Positions 53,949 to 63,580 are shown, counted from the stretch's first letter. The stretch: 64,000 nt of DNA from Bacillota bacterium (GCA_023386815.1 JAEWIZ010000016.1:31787-95786); one strand, 5' to 3'. The notes: generated by a model not told the origin, from the letters alone. Program-made: numbers and translations.

Positions 53949-55064
53949 TTACTTCAAACTATAGCTATCATTCAAAATCAATGTACTGTACATAAACAGG
54001 ACATCCTGATTATTAAAATTAATATAATTTTCTAATATAGAGCTTTTAATATAACGAATATCTACTAATGTAATCTTAGAGTATCCTTCAAGCAGTAACG
54101 GTGCTAGGCTGCTAGCGAAGGAATCTCGAAAGATAATTAGTTCTTTTTTGGTATCTGCCTGTGGATTTTCTATTGTTAGAAGAGGAGCTGCTCCAGATAA
54201 AAACATCTCATAAGGATCTTTGCTGTTTAGCTTCTCAATCTCATAAACAGGAGTTATCTTCCCTGTTTCAGAATGATACACTTGACCTTCCTTGATCGTA
54301 TTGTTAGTCAGGTAGCTGATTGTCTCACTTTGTAAAGGCAGTGCTGATTGACCATAATATACGCCATAAAAGGGGAGGTCTAAGGAATGCACATCATATT
54401 GGTTTGATAATGAATTTAAGAACCCCATCTTCTGTGCCAGCCTATTCGCCACCGGTATCAGCCTTATCTGATTCCAATGAGTGTCTGTCCGATAGTAATC
54501 TTCAATTCCAAGACAATCGGTGATATCAATGTACTGAGAAAATTCCATCCCGTCCCTGATCGTCTGAAACAGCTCCTCATAATCCAGGGTTGGATAATTA
54601 TTCTGCTCAGCAAGATAATACCCCTTATCGGGTACAACACAGCTATAGATCGCACCTTTTCCCTCTGCCAGATAGGTTTCATAGATATAGTTGAATTTAT
54701 TGATTGCATTCTTAAGGGAGTTTTCACTCAAGGGATAGGTTAGCTTCGCTGCGTAACCATCCACCAAGTAGATCCCATTATTATCCTTCTCTTGAAACAA
54801 TCCATAAAGTGTGACTGCCTTCAAGCGACGGAAGGCTTCTCGATACGGAAACTGATCCAGCGCATATTCATCAAAATTCTCACTGTAGCTCTTATCAAAA
54901 AATGATCCCAAAGACCATGTTGGAAGCTGCTTAAGCTTTCTTCGCTCAGTATCAGATAGCTCTCTGTCAGGTAGTAAACAATTTAGCAAGGACAATGACA
55001 ATATGATACCTGCTAATAAAAAGGTACCTACCTTATACTTACATGAATTGGTTTCTTTTCCCAT
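53949..55064 (-). CDS. DHHW-family (AlgX/AlgJ-like) acyltransferase partner
   Basis: 371 aa; the start is ATG 55064 or the GTG one codon before, both after AAGGAG. One N-terminal membrane helix (~14-31) holds an extracellular SGNH-like domain, with DTHWNQI (the Asp-x-His-Trp motif of the DHHW group) and a Ser in FRDSFASSL. Such proteins work with MBOAT membrane acyltransferases to O-acylate extracellular polysaccharides. The MBOAT gene is directly upstream (37-bp gap), which supports that pairing. Confidence 0.85.
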   Translation of the reverse strand: MGKETNSCKYKVGTFLLAGIILSLSLLNCLLPDRELSDTERRKLKQLPTWSLGSFFDKSYSENFDEYALDQFPYREAFRRLKAVTLYGLFQEKDNNGIYLVDGYAAKLTYPLSENSLKNAINKFNYIYETYLAEGKGAIYSCVVPDKGYYLAEQNNYPTLDYEELFQTIRDGMEFSQYIDITDCLGIEDYYRTDTHWNQIRLIPVANRLAQKMGFLNSLSNQYDVHSLDLPFYGVYYGQSALPLQSETISYLTNNTIKEGQVYHSETGKITPVYEIEKLNSKDPYEMFLSGAAPLLTIENPQADTKKELIIFRDSFASSLAPLLLEGYSKITLVDIRYIKSSILENYINFNNQDVLFMYSTLILNDSYSLK

Positions 55065-55104
55065 CACAGTTATTCTCCTTCCTAACAGTCCATGTCCTCA
55101 TTCA

Positions 55105-56508
55105 TTAGAATCTAAAATATAAAAATGGATTAAAAGAACCATCCACCAGATATCCAGTAACAATAAGAAGTAATGCGGCTAATAGCGTCGGTTCCAAAAT
55201 TATAGCTACTCGTTCTCCCACTTTTGTTCCTATTATTTTGTTCAACCAATTCTTAATCACCGGTGTTGCGCCGATAACTCCCATTAATACCAGGATTCCA
55301 TAACTTCTTAGATAATACCCAGCCTCTACGGAAAAAGCAGGCACACCACCCATCCCAAGGAGAGCTTTGATATCCAAGACAGCCTGTTTTAGACTTTCTG
55401 CTCGGAATAGTACAAAACTTATTATAATGAAAGGCATAATATAGCAGTGTGCAATAAACCCTTTTCCGTACCACTTCCACTTAAATAATACGAACTTTTC
55501 CAGAATCAATAAAAGAGCAAAAAACAATCCCCAAAGCACGAAATTCCAACCAGCTCCATGCCATAACCCTGTAAGCATCCATACAATCAACAAATTCAAA
55601 ATCTGCCGTGGCCGAGAGACCCTATTTCCTCCCAAAGGTATATAGACATAATCCCGAAACCAGGTACTCAAGGAAATGTGCCAGCGCCTCCAAAATTCTG
55701 TAATACTTTTTGAAATATAGGGATAGTTAAAATTTCGGGTAAAATCAAAGCCAAAGATTTTCCCTAAACCGATAGCCATATCACTGTAGCCTGAGAAGTC
55801 ATAGTAAATCTGCAGGGTATAAGCAACCGCATAAAGCCAGTAAAATAAGACCGAGCGATCTTTGGAAGCATCGAATTGGCTGCAGAGCATACCAAAGGAA
55901 TTAGCAAACAACACTTTTTTTCCCAACCCAATTAAAAATCTTCTGCTGCCAAGATAAGCCCCAGACAGACTATGTGTTCTCTTTTGCAACTGCTGTGCAA
56001 TATCTGCGTATATTACAATAGGCCCTGCCACCAATTGAGGAAACATTGTTGCATAGGCCATAAAATTGATCAGGTTTCTCTCCGCTTTAACCATTCCTCG
56101 ATAAACATCAATCGTATAGCTCATTATTTGGAACGTGTAAAAGCTAATCCCCAAGGGAAGGGCTATGGAGAGAAGCGGCAGAGGCAGATGAGTCAATTCC
56201 TGCACATTCATTGTAAAGAAGTTATAATATTTGAAAAATCCAAGCACACCCAAGCTTACAATTACAGATAATATTAACCATTGCTTTGCTCGAGGGGTTC
56301 CCCTGCCTGCTTCAATCCTCAGCCCTATCATATACCCTTGCAGGATGGAAACAAGCATCAAAATGCAATACGTTGGCTCACCCCAGGCATAGAAAATAAT
56401 GCTGCTGACAACTAACAACAGATTTTTATACCGAAAAGGTACCAAATAATATAGCATTATTACCAGCGGCAAGAAATAATATAAAAAGGTTATACTGGAA
56501 AATAACAT
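55105..56508 (-). CDS. MBOAT-family membrane O-acyltransferase (AlgI type)
   Basis: 467 aa with about ten or eleven membrane spans, starting FSSITFLYYFLPLV. The MBOAT marks are YSDMAIGLGKIFGF, RDYVYIPLGGNR and the catalytic His in TGLWHGAGWNFVLWG. It moves acyl, usually acetyl, groups across the membrane for attachment to an extracellular glycan. The DHHW protein encoded next would finish the transfer. The polymer is unknown: no polysaccharide synthesis genes are in the window. Confidence 0.92.
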   Translation of the reverse strand: MLFSSITFLYYFLPLVIMLYYLVPFRYKNLLLVVSSIIFYAWGEPTYCILMLVSILQGYMIGLRIEAGRGTPRAKQWLILSVIVSLGVLGFFKYYNFFTMNVQELTHLPLPLLSIALPLGISFYTFQIMSYTIDVYRGMVKAERNLINFMAYATMFPQLVAGPIVIYADIAQQLQKRTHSLSGAYLGSRRFLIGLGKKVLFANSFGMLCSQFDASKDRSVLFYWLYAVAYTLQIYYDFSGYSDMAIGLGKIFGFDFTRNFNYPYISKSITEFWRRWHISLSTWFRDYVYIPLGGNRVSRPRQILNLLIVWMLTGLWHGAGWNFVLWGLFFALLLILEKFVLFKWKWYGKGFIAHCYIMPFIIISFVLFRAESLKQAVLDIKALLGMGGVPAFSVEAGYYLRSYGILVLMGVIGATPVIKNWLNKIIGTKVGERVAIILEPTLLAALLLIVTGYLVDGSFNPFLYFRF

Positions 56509-56534
56509 GGCTTCTCCTTATTCTCTAACAGGCA

Positions 56535-57065
56535 TTATTTCTCCAGAGTAAAATCAAGTTTCCCATTACTTACGGTTTTAAAAGCATCTACCACTTGTTC
56601 TGTTGTCACTGTATCTGAAAAGTCACTGGACACCATCACCAGTAAAACCACATCTCCGACTCCAGCAACCTTTAAATCATCTGCTGTAACACATATCCAT
56701 TTGCTCTGGTTAATTCCATCCATCATCTCCTTTGCTACTGCTTCGGAGTCCTTACTATCCTTTACACGAACCAGTACAAGGGAATATGCTTGAGAGGATA
56801 TCATCGGTTCTGATACAGCTGCTTCCTTAACCAGTGTTGCATCTGTTAAACCGGTATTGTAACTAAAAGCATCTGCATCAGCAAGATCTATCTTCGTGGT
56901 TTGTAATGCAAGGTCTATCTTCTTTTGCTCATAGATTTGATCAATAATCTCACTTAATTCCCCCTCTGGCCCCTTGCTCACTTGATTACCAGCTGCTTTC
57001 CCACATGCTGCCAAGCTAATCGCCAAAATTCCCACCATCATAACACTCATTATTCTTTTAAACAT
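56535..57065 (-). CDS. DUF4358 lipoprotein
   Basis: 176 aa from ATG 57065, 8 nt after GGAGG; earlier in-frame ATGs (57080-57086) precede that site. It has a lipoprotein signal with lipobox LAISLAAC, so it is membrane-tethered outside. The body (~45-176) fits DUF4358 (LSEIIDQIYEQ, FSYNTGL, SQAYSLVLVRVKDSKDSEAVAKEM). DUF4358 proteins often accompany sigma/MBOAT/DHHW genes in Lachnospiraceae, as here, but their role is not known. Confidence 0.8.
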   Translation of the reverse strand: MFKRIMSVMMVGILAISLAACGKAAGNQVSKGPEGELSEIIDQIYEQKKIDLALQTTKIDLADADAFSYNTGLTDATLVKEAAVSEPMISSQAYSLVLVRVKDSKDSEAVAKEMMDGINQSKWICVTADDLKVAGVGDVVLLVMVSSDFSDTVTTEQVVDAFKTVSNGKLDFTLEK

Positions 57066-57089
57066 TCTCTTATCCTCCATCATCATTTT

Positions 57090-57659
57090 CTATTCATCAG
57101 CTTGATTACTAATATAAGCCTCAAGTTCCTCTCTTGTAATTGTTTCAGTGAAGGGACTGGAATAGGTACCTTCCACTTCATCCTCTGACATAACATTCAA
57201 AATCTCCGATGTTTCCGAATCAATTTTTAAGAACACCAGAAGACGTCTCTTAGGGTCAGGGTTGACAGCATTCCTTACCAGTGCTGCAAGAAGTTTTTTT
57301 TCATCAACAGAGGCCTTATAGATCTGATGAATTACAGGTGTATTTCCTTCCTGCAAAGCCTCTAGCTCAATGATATCTGTAGCCTCCGAAACCAGCTGCT
57401 GTGCACCTCCCGGAATCCCCATCCGAAGCGAAGCAACATTCGGAGTGTGCAGTTCCTCCTTCGCAGCCTCCTTTCTCCAGTCCTGCATATAAAGACCTGC
57501 AGAGCAAAGGAATAAAAGTATAGCTGCCGCCGTTCCCAATCTTAGAAATACCTTATTATTTCCAACTCGCTTGGTTTTAAAATCATTTTCCTGATCTTTC
57601 TTACTCATCGCCTTAGCTTTCTCATAGATGCCCTCTAAAAACTCTCGATCAGATTTCAT
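57090..57659 (-). CDS. Single-pass membrane protein, probable anti-sigma factor
   Basis: 189 aa. About 38 basic cytoplasmic residues, one membrane helix (~39-58, LRLGTAAAILLFLCSAGLYM), then ~130 extracellular residues without a recognised domain. The gene starts one base after the ECF sigma stop, and the topology is that of an anti-sigma factor. No ZAS zinc motif (HxxxCxxC) is present, so the assignment rests on context. Confidence 0.6.
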   Translation of the reverse strand: MKSDREFLEGIYEKAKAMSKKDQENDFKTKRVGNNKVFLRLGTAAAILLFLCSAGLYMQDWRKEAAKEELHTPNVASLRMGIPGGAQQLVSEATDIIELEALQEGNTPVIHQIYKASVDEKKLLAALVRNAVNPDPKRRLLVFLKIDSETSEILNVMSEDEVEGTYSSPFTETITREELEAYISNQADE

Positions 57660-57660
57660 A

Positions 57661-58197
57661 TTAAATTCCTCCTTCTCCCAAAATCTCCTTCAAGCTTTTC
57701 TTCGCACGGTGAGAAAGCACCTTGATAGCTGCTACGGAACGGTTCATAACCTCTGCTGTTTCCGCAATCGATAATCCATTTAAGTAGATAAGTACCAGAA
57801 CCTGTCTATATTCCGGCTTCATCTCTTGGATTGCCTGTTTTATCAATCTGGCACTCTCTTTTTGAAAGATGATATCCTCCAGAGAATGAATTTCTTCCAC
57901 TTCAACATCTTCTAAGGGTACATACTTTCTACTGCGGTATTTTCGAAGAAAATCAATGGCTCTTCTCTTTCCAAGCATAAATAGATAGGTCTTGAATTGA
58001 TAGCTACTGGAATATCGTTCAGGGTTTACATAAATGTACGCAAAGACCTCCTGGGCAATATCTTCGGCACTTTGATAGTCCTTTAGAAATTGCAAAATAA
58101 AATAAACTAAATTATGCCTGTAACGCAGAACCAGCTCCTCAAAGGCGGATATATCCCCTTCTAAAAAAGCCTGATATAAAATTTTGTCGGAATCCAT
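57661..58197 (-). CDS. ECF-type RNA polymerase sigma factor
   Basis: 178 aa from ATG 58197, with GAGGTG 7-8 nt upstream; the ATG at 58233 lacks a ribosome site. Sigma-70 region 2 (~10-75: LVLRYRHNLVYFIL, YQSAEDIAQEVFAYIY, FKTYLFMLGKRRAIDFLRK) and region 4 (~115-170: EYRQVLVLIYLNGLSIAETAEVMNRSVAAIKVLSHR). No region 1 or 3. It heads the operon with its probable anti-sigma, the DUF4358 lipoprotein and the acylation genes, which it likely controls in response to envelope stress. Confidence 0.9.
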   Translation of the reverse strand: MDSDKILYQAFLEGDISAFEELVLRYRHNLVYFILQFLKDYQSAEDIAQEVFAYIYVNPERYSSSYQFKTYLFMLGKRRAIDFLRKYRSRKYVPLEDVEVEEIHSLEDIIFQKESARLIKQAIQEMKPEYRQVLVLIYLNGLSIAETAEVMNRSVAAIKVLSHRAKKSLKEILGEGGI

Positions 58198-58239
58198 GAA
58201 AGTGCACCTCATATCCATTTCATTTGTATACACCTATTA

Positions 58240-58266
58240 TTCGTATCGTCTGCTAATAAGGTTACA
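58240..58266 (-). promoter_or_regulatory. Candidate autoregulated ECF promoter
   Basis: Reading leftward: TGTAACC (58266-58260), 16 bp, CGAAT (58243-58239). The AAC-type -35 and CG-type -10 are like those of ECF sigma promoters such as SigW/SigM. Position fits a ~35-nt leader before the sigma gene. Confidence 0.35.
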
Positions 58267-58493
58267 TTAAAATTAAAAACTTTTTTTAATTTTTATTATG
58301 TACTTTTTTACAATTTCCAAATGCAAATACGAAACAGAGGGATAGCGGCTTAATTCAAGTTTAAAAGAAAGGGTTACTATCTTTACATCCAGCCGATTAC
58401 ACCACACTAACTTCTTTTGTTCCTATATATTTCTTGTTTTTACCTTAGTATGTACCCAGCATGATTTTAAATTCATTCAAACACTCTGCAGCC

Positions 58494-58515
58494 CATCTAA
58501 TTAGACGATTAGATG
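58494..58515. repeat. Inverted repeat in a 600-bp gene-free gap
   Basis: CATCTAAT-N6-ATTAGATG, followed by a weaker TGATAATTAG/CTAATCA pair to ~58541. It may be an operator or small-RNA structure. The gap 58234-58839 otherwise holds the sigma promoter, the terminator at 58617-58691 and AT-rich sequence with no convincing ORF. Confidence 0.4.
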
Positions 58516-58616
58516 TGATAATTAGGCGTTTTAACTAATCAATTATTTTCATCGTTCAATCACATTATGAACTTACTTTTTTGCTTTTATCTAAGTCCAA
58601 TTCTTGACTTTACATA

Positions 58617-58691
58617 CAAAAAAAGATGCCGGTAAAATATTTGAATGCCCAAAACGGACTAGATCGCTACAAATATTTTACACAGCATCTT
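58617..58691 (-). terminator. Long terminator hairpin downstream of the MFS gene
   Basis: AAGATGC plus GTAAAATATTTG (58623-58643) pairs with CAAATATTTTAC plus GCATCTT (58670-58691), and seven T follow leftward. It lies ~150 bp after the MFS stop, so the transcript has a long 3' UTR. Confidence 0.75.
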
Positions 58692-58839
58692 CATCATATA
58701 GCTCTTACAACTTTGATTCTTTCTTTAGAACCTATTGCTAATTACAACTTTCCTATAATGTCATTGTATCGAGAAAATATCATTGTCTGTTTGTTACCGG
58801 AAATTCGCTTCATACAAAAGAAATGCTATCATTAAGATT

Positions 58840-60006
58840 TTATTCTGCGTTTAATTTCGTTATTACTTCCTTCTTATTGATTAAGGCAAGAACAATAGAG
58901 ACAACTGCACCTACGACCAATAATATAGAGCAAATAAACCAAATAAACTGACCATCATCTTTTCTATTGAAAACTGATCCAATAATCGCTAAAATCATTG
59001 GGGAAATCGCGGTTCCAACATTAACAAAGGTCATATACATACCATTTGCAAAGGATCCAGCTGATTCTGGAGCTGCTTCAATTATTCGCATGGTACCGTA
59101 AGGCATTAATAATCCAAAGCCAAGTCCAACAAAAGCGGCGCCTAGTGCAAGTATTCCAAAGCCTGTTGCTTGTGATATGATGAAAAATCCTATCACATTT
59201 ATCAGTAAGATAACTGGAAGAGAAGATTTCTTAAGGATATTTATAACCTTCGCAAATATAATACCTGCAATTAAGGATAATAGGGTCATTACCATGGATG
59301 CAAGTCCTGATTGAGCTGCATTTCCACCGATTTTTTCAACCACATAGGAAACGAATCCAAAGAAGGCAAAGTAAATAATGGCATAGAGGAAGATTGCAAT
59401 GCAGATGAAGAGCATTTTACGGTTGAACGCATTACCCTCCTCTTTCTTCCTTTCCTTTTTCTCCGGTTCCGGTATATTGAATGCAACTAAAAAGAAAGTA
59501 ATAATTGCAAATCCATAGATAAGGAAGGCAAATCTCCAGTTAATCGATGCAAGTACACCTGCCAGCGCACTTGTTATTATATTACCAACAGATACTGCTG
59601 CGCTTTGTAAGCCTATCATCATATTAAATTCTTCTCCTGTAAAGAAGTCTGCGATGAGTCCTGCTGAATAAGGTAAGAATAAACCGGTTCCTGCTCCAAG
59701 TAAAGCACGGCAGAAAATCATGAAGGTAAAGTCTGCCACAAGCATGGGACCAATACCGCCAATTAGATATAAGACTAAACCTATATATAATACCGTCTTT
59801 GTTCTAACTTTTCCGGCTAAAAGACCGGCCACAAATCCAAACGGTATTGCAACCACTGATGCAACGATAACCATAATTTGCATTTCTGTTACATTTTTAT
59901 CAACAGCGGCACCAATTACAGCCAGCGCTGGTGAAATGGTGAGACGAAGCATCATTAAGAATGACAGTGACAATATTGATAATTTAAGCAATTTATTTCC
60001 TTTCAT
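58840..60006 (-). CDS. Major facilitator superfamily transporter
   Basis: 388 aa with 12 predicted membrane spans in two halves; the loop 2-3 motif is GLLAGKVRTKTVLYIG, and the C-terminal half has GFGLLMPYGTMRIIEAAP. Drug:H+ antiporter-type proteins of this length carry many small molecules. It is the last gene of the beta-keto-acid cluster, 80 bp after the CoA-transferase beta gene, and is therefore a candidate importer of that pathway's substrate. Substrate not predictable. Confidence 0.85.
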   Translation of the reverse strand: MKGNKLLKLSILSLSFLMMLRLTISPALAVIGAAVDKNVTEMQIMVIVASVVAIPFGFVAGLLAGKVRTKTVLYIGLVLYLIGGIGPMLVADFTFMIFCRALLGAGTGLFLPYSAGLIADFFTGEEFNMMIGLQSAAVSVGNIITSALAGVLASINWRFAFLIYGFAIITFFLVAFNIPEPEKKERKKEEGNAFNRKMLFICIAIFLYAIIYFAFFGFVSYVVEKIGGNAAQSGLASMVMTLLSLIAGIIFAKVINILKKSSLPVILLINVIGFFIISQATGFGILALGAAFVGLGFGLLMPYGTMRIIEAAPESAGSFANGMYMTFVNVGTAISPMILAIIGSVFNRKDDGQFIWFICSILLVVGAVVSIVLALINKKEVITKLNAE

Positions 60007-60086
60007 TGTAAACCTCCAATAATTTATTTTTTTGTTAGTCCCATTAACATTTCTTTTGTATTATTTAACGAATTAAATTTCTACCT

Positions 60087-60749
60087 TTACACTAAAAAAG
60101 GCTTCATGATTTTTAAATTATCCTCAACAAACAGCTCTGCATCGGTTAAACGCTTTACTTCTTCTATTGTAGTGTTTTCAGCGATTTCCTTGAGCAGAAA
60201 GCCCTTCTTCGTTACTTCGATTACAGCTAACTCTGTAACGATAAGATGTACCCTATTTATCGCCGTAGGAGGAAGCGTGACTCTTTTCATTAACTTCGGT
60301 GCTCCCTTTGCTGTATGAGTTGTTGCTATAATAACCTTCTTCGCTCCAACCACCAGATCCATGGCCCCTCCCATACCCGGAACCATTTTACCCGGTACAA
60401 TATGGCTTGCCAGTGTTCCAGTCTCATCAACCTGAAGTGCTCCAAGTATAGTAACATCCACATGACCACCACGAATGATACCAAAGGAAGTACAGCTGTC
60501 AAAAAAGCTGGCTCCTGGAAGGACATTAACAAACTGATTTCCGGAGTTAATGCGATCCTTATCTTCCGTTCCCGGCTTTGATAATTCACCCATACCTAAG
60601 ATTCCATTTTCAGACTGTAGAGTAATATGTACATCACTGGGTAAGTAGTTACATACTAAGGTAGGAAGTCCAATCCCTAAATTAACTACGTCACCATCAT
60701 GAAGCTCTTGTGCTACTCTAGAGGCGATTATCTCTTTTTCATTTGCCAT
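60087..60749 (-). CDS. atoA: Acetoacetate-type CoA-transferase, beta subunit
   Basis: 220 aa. Catalytic Glu47 in LQSENGILGMG forms the glutamyl-CoA intermediate. GIGLPTLVCNYLP and GGAMDLVVGAKKVI are family marks. With the alpha subunit it moves CoA onto a 3-oxo acid, here most plausibly acetoacetate made by the BKACE enzyme. The start ATG overlaps the alpha stop (TAATG), so the subunits are made together. Butyrate or another acyl-CoA would be the CoA donor. Confidence 0.92.
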   Translation of the reverse strand: MANEKEIIASRVAQELHDGDVVNLGIGLPTLVCNYLPSDVHITLQSENGILGMGELSKPGTEDKDRINSGNQFVNVLPGASFFDSCTSFGIIRGGHVDVTILGALQVDETGTLASHIVPGKMVPGMGGAMDLVVGAKKVIIATTHTAKGAPKLMKRVTLPPTAINRVHLIVTELAVIEVTKKGFLLKEIAENTTIEEVKRLTDAELFVEDNLKIMKPFLV

Positions 60750-61405
60750 TAGACTTCACCTCCTACGATATAGTCTACAAAGATTCCGGGTGTCATTACA
60801 TGGTTGGGATCCAGCTCACCGACCTCAACAATTTTCTCTGCTGCAACAATTACAATTTTTGCAGCCGTAGCCATCATCGGATTAAAGTTTTTGGTGGTAG
60901 CATTATAATAGATATTACCAGCCTTATCCACAATACTACCTCTTAACAAGGCCACATCCGCCTTTAATGGCATCTCGATTAGATACTCTACCTGGTCAAG
61001 GGTGATTTTTTGTTTCCCCTTCTCTACCTCCGTGCCCACACCCGTTGGTGTGAGTACACCGCCAAGTCCTGCACCGCCGGCACGAATTTTTTCAGCTAAT
61101 GATCCTTGTGGAACCAGTTCTACCTCTAATTCACCGGCAACCATCTGGGCACCTGTTTCCTGATTAAGCCCAATGTGTGAAGCTGTTAATTTTTTAACTA
61201 ATTTGGCTCCAATTAATTTACCGATTCCTCTTCCCGGTACACCTGAATCATTTGCAATTACATGCAGATCCTTAATTCCTTTTTTCACAATTTCGTCCAT
61301 TAATATTTCCGGTGTACCGCAGGACATAAATCCACCCACCATTACGGTATTACCAGCCCCGAGGAAGCTTATTGCTTCCTCGGCAGATATGATTTTATTC
61401 TTCAT
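60749..61405 (-). CDS. atoD: Acetoacetate-type CoA-transferase, alpha subunit
   Basis: 218 aa. It has the CoA-binding GGFMSCGTPEILMDEIV start, the ELVPQGSLAEKIRAGGAGLGG signature of alpha subunits, and ADVALLRGSIVDKAGN. It forms a heteromer with the beta subunit encoded directly after it. It lies 9 bp beyond the thiolase gene: activation of acetoacetate and its thiolysis are thus encoded side by side. Confidence 0.92.
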   Translation of the reverse strand: MKNKIISAEEAISFLGAGNTVMVGGFMSCGTPEILMDEIVKKGIKDLHVIANDSGVPGRGIGKLIGAKLVKKLTASHIGLNQETGAQMVAGELEVELVPQGSLAEKIRAGGAGLGGVLTPTGVGTEVEKGKQKITLDQVEYLIEMPLKADVALLRGSIVDKAGNIYYNATTKNFNPMMATAAKIVIVAAEKIVEVGELDPNHVMTPGIFVDYIVGGEV

Positions 61406-61414
61406 AGATACCTC

Positions 61415-62593
61415 TTATCTTTCTAAAATCATAGCAGTTCCCATTCCTCCTCCGATACAGAGGGAGGCGAGACCGTGCTTTGCATCTCTCTTTTGCATCT
61501 CATATAATAAGGTAGTGAGTATTCTAGCACCGGAACAGCCTATCGGGTGACCAAGGGCAATGGCGCCTCCGTTGACATTTGTCTTATCCGGATCAAAACC
61601 AAGCTCCTTACATACACAGAGAGCCTGTGCTGCAAATGCTTCATTTGCCTCAACCAGATCAAGCTCCTCAGCTGATAGCTTCGCTAGTTCCATAGCCTTC
61701 CTGGATGCTGGAACTACGCCGTAACCCATAATGGAAGGGTCAACTCCGGCTGATGCATAGGACTTAATTACTGCAAGTATCGGTAAACCAAGACTGAGTG
61801 CCTTTTCTCTGGACATTATTACCATCATGGCTGCACCATCATTGATTCCAGAAGAATTACCTGCGGTTACACTACCATCCGGTTGAAAGGCTGGTTTTAA
61901 TTTTGAAAGCGTTTGTGTTGTGGTTCCAAAGCGTGGAAATTCATCTGTGTCAAACACAAGGGGATCTCCTTTTCTCTGTGGCATAATTATCGGAACAATT
62001 TCATCCTTAAACCTTCCACCTATAATTGCTTCTTCCACTCTCTTTTGACTTTGCGCTGCGAATTCATCCTGCATCTGTCTGGTGATGTTCCATTCCTCCG
62101 CGATATTCTCAGCTGTTATGCCCATATGATAATCATTGAAGGCATCCCATAAGCCATCCTGGATCATAGAGTCGATGATGGTTTCATGACCCATTTTCAT
62201 GCCAAAACGTGCTTTTTTCAGAACATAGGCAGCATTACTCATGCTTTCTGTTCCACCTGCTAAGACAACCTCATTATCTCCGGCTTTGATCGTCTGAGCA
62301 GCTAAACTGATTGCTCTTAGTCCCGAGCCACATACCTTACTTAACGTCATAGCCGGTACTGTCTGTGGTATACCTGCTTTGATTGCTACCTGTCTTGCAA
62401 TATTCTGTCCCTGTCCGGCAGAAAGAACATTACCTATTACCACTTCATCGATCATAGAAGGATCAATGCCTGCTCTTTTTATTGCCTCCTCAGCTGCAAT
62501 CTTTCCGATATCTACCGCTGAAAGCTCCTTTAAGGCACCTCCAAAGCTGCCAATCGCTGTTCTTACTGCTGAAACGATTACAACGTCTCCCAC
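61415..62593 (-). CDS. thlA: Acetyl-CoA acetyltransferase (thiolase)
   Basis: 392 aa from GTG 62593, 8 nt after AAAGGAGG. An in-frame ATG at 62614 places that ribosome site inside the gene and is rejected. Nucleophile Cys88 lies in LSKVCGSGLRAI; the base His is in GGAIALGHPIGCSGARI with the second Cys near the C-terminus (CIGGGMG); NEAFAAQA is present. It cleaves acetoacetyl-CoA with CoA to two acetyl-CoA, or runs in reverse in butyrate formation. Its place in the cluster favours cleavage. Confidence 0.93.
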   Translation of the reverse strand: MGDVVIVSAVRTAIGSFGGALKELSAVDIGKIAAEEAIKRAGIDPSMIDEVVIGNVLSAGQGQNIARQVAIKAGIPQTVPAMTLSKVCGSGLRAISLAAQTIKAGDNEVVLAGGTESMSNAAYVLKKARFGMKMGHETIIDSMIQDGLWDAFNDYHMGITAENIAEEWNITRQMQDEFAAQSQKRVEEAIIGGRFKDEIVPIIMPQRKGDPLVFDTDEFPRFGTTTQTLSKLKPAFQPDGSVTAGNSSGINDGAAMMVIMSREKALSLGLPILAVIKSYASAGVDPSIMGYGVVPASRKAMELAKLSAEELDLVEANEAFAAQALCVCKELGFDPDKTNVNGGAIALGHPIGCSGARILTTLLYEMQKRDAKHGLASLCIGGGMGTAMILER

Positions 62594-62649
62594 TCTTATG
62601 ACCTCCTTTTGCATCGGAAAGAAAAACCGAATACAATCTATTAGTTTGA

Positions 62650-63513
62650 TTACTGGAAAAGTTCCGGATGTCTGGTATTTAAATTTTTAAGGCCTAAAAT
62701 CTTTCTTGTCTCATCCGGCGTAGCAATGGTCTTTCCTAATTCAGTAACGATTCTCTTTGTTCTTTCCACAAATTCTACATTGGATTTTGCAAGAACACCT
62801 TTGGAGTAGAGAATGTTATCCTCCATACCAACACGTACATTACCACCAAGTGCCAGTGCTGCGTACATAATTGGAAGATGTCCCTTACCGATACCAAGCG
62901 CACCCCAGGTTGCATCTGCTGGAAGCAGGCTAACTAAGAACATAAGGTTTTCCACGGTTGCTGTCATTCCACCGGCAGCGCCAAGTACGAACTGGAAGTT
63001 CAAGGGTCCTTTTAAAAAGCCTTGTTTCTGTAAATAAAGGGCATTATATACCATACCTGCATCAAATACTTCAATTTCCGGCTTCACATCATGCTTTTCC
63101 ATCTCGACTGCCAGTTTCTCTAAGAACTTAGGACTATTCTCGAATACGCAGGAGTTCTGCCAGTTCATGGAACCGCAGTCATAGGAGGCGATTTCAGGTC
63201 TTAAGCCCTGGAATGGCTTCATTCTTACTTCATCAGATAAACCAATACCGCCGGAGGTGGTAAGGTTGATTACAATATCACAGCTTTCTCTTACAATATG
63301 TACTGTCTCCTCGAATTTGTCATAATCCATGGAGGCATTGAAATTATCATCTCTTACATGAATATGAGCAACGGAGGCACCTGCCTTACAGCAAGCAATG
63401 ATCTCCTGTGCTTCCTCTCTTGGCGTAAGAGGAACATAAGGTGTATTTTCTTTCTTTGGCCATGCACCGGTGCAGGCAACGGTCAATATTACTTTATCGC
63501 TAGGATTTGCCAT
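62650..63513 (-). CDS. Beta-keto acid cleavage enzyme (BKACE/Kce family, DUF849)
   Basis: 287 aa, normal for the family. TIM barrel with zinc ligands His50 and His52 (VAHIHVRDD) and Glu231 (VGMEDNILYSKG); Arg227 is also kept. These enzymes condense a beta-keto acid with acetyl-CoA, giving acetoacetate and a shortened acyl-CoA. The best known, Kce of lysine fermentation, binds the substrate amine with a Glu after TGA; here that position is Trp18. None of the other lysine-pathway genes is present. A different beta-keto acid is therefore likely. Ribosome site AAAGGGG. Confidence 0.88.
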   Translation of the reverse strand: MANPSDKVILTVACTGAWPKKENTPYVPLTPREEAQEIIACCKAGASVAHIHVRDDNFNASMDYDKFEETVHIVRESCDIVINLTTSGGIGLSDEVRMKPFQGLRPEIASYDCGSMNWQNSCVFENSPKFLEKLAVEMEKHDVKPEIEVFDAGMVYNALYLQKQGFLKGPLNFQFVLGAAGGMTATVENLMFLVSLLPADATWGALGIGKGHLPIMYAALALGGNVRVGMEDNILYSKGVLAKSNVEFVERTKRIVTELGKTIATPDETRKILGLKNLNTRHPELFQ

Positions 63514-63580
63514 GCTTAAAATCCCCTTTCTTTATAGGAAGTCTAGTATATTCTGCTTCCAGGTTATATCTATTCTTAAG

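Noticed and set aside
62650..63513. Annotating the BKACE as lysine-pathway Kce
   Set aside because: The amine-binding Glu appears to be Trp and no other lysine-fermentation gene is in the visible cluster.
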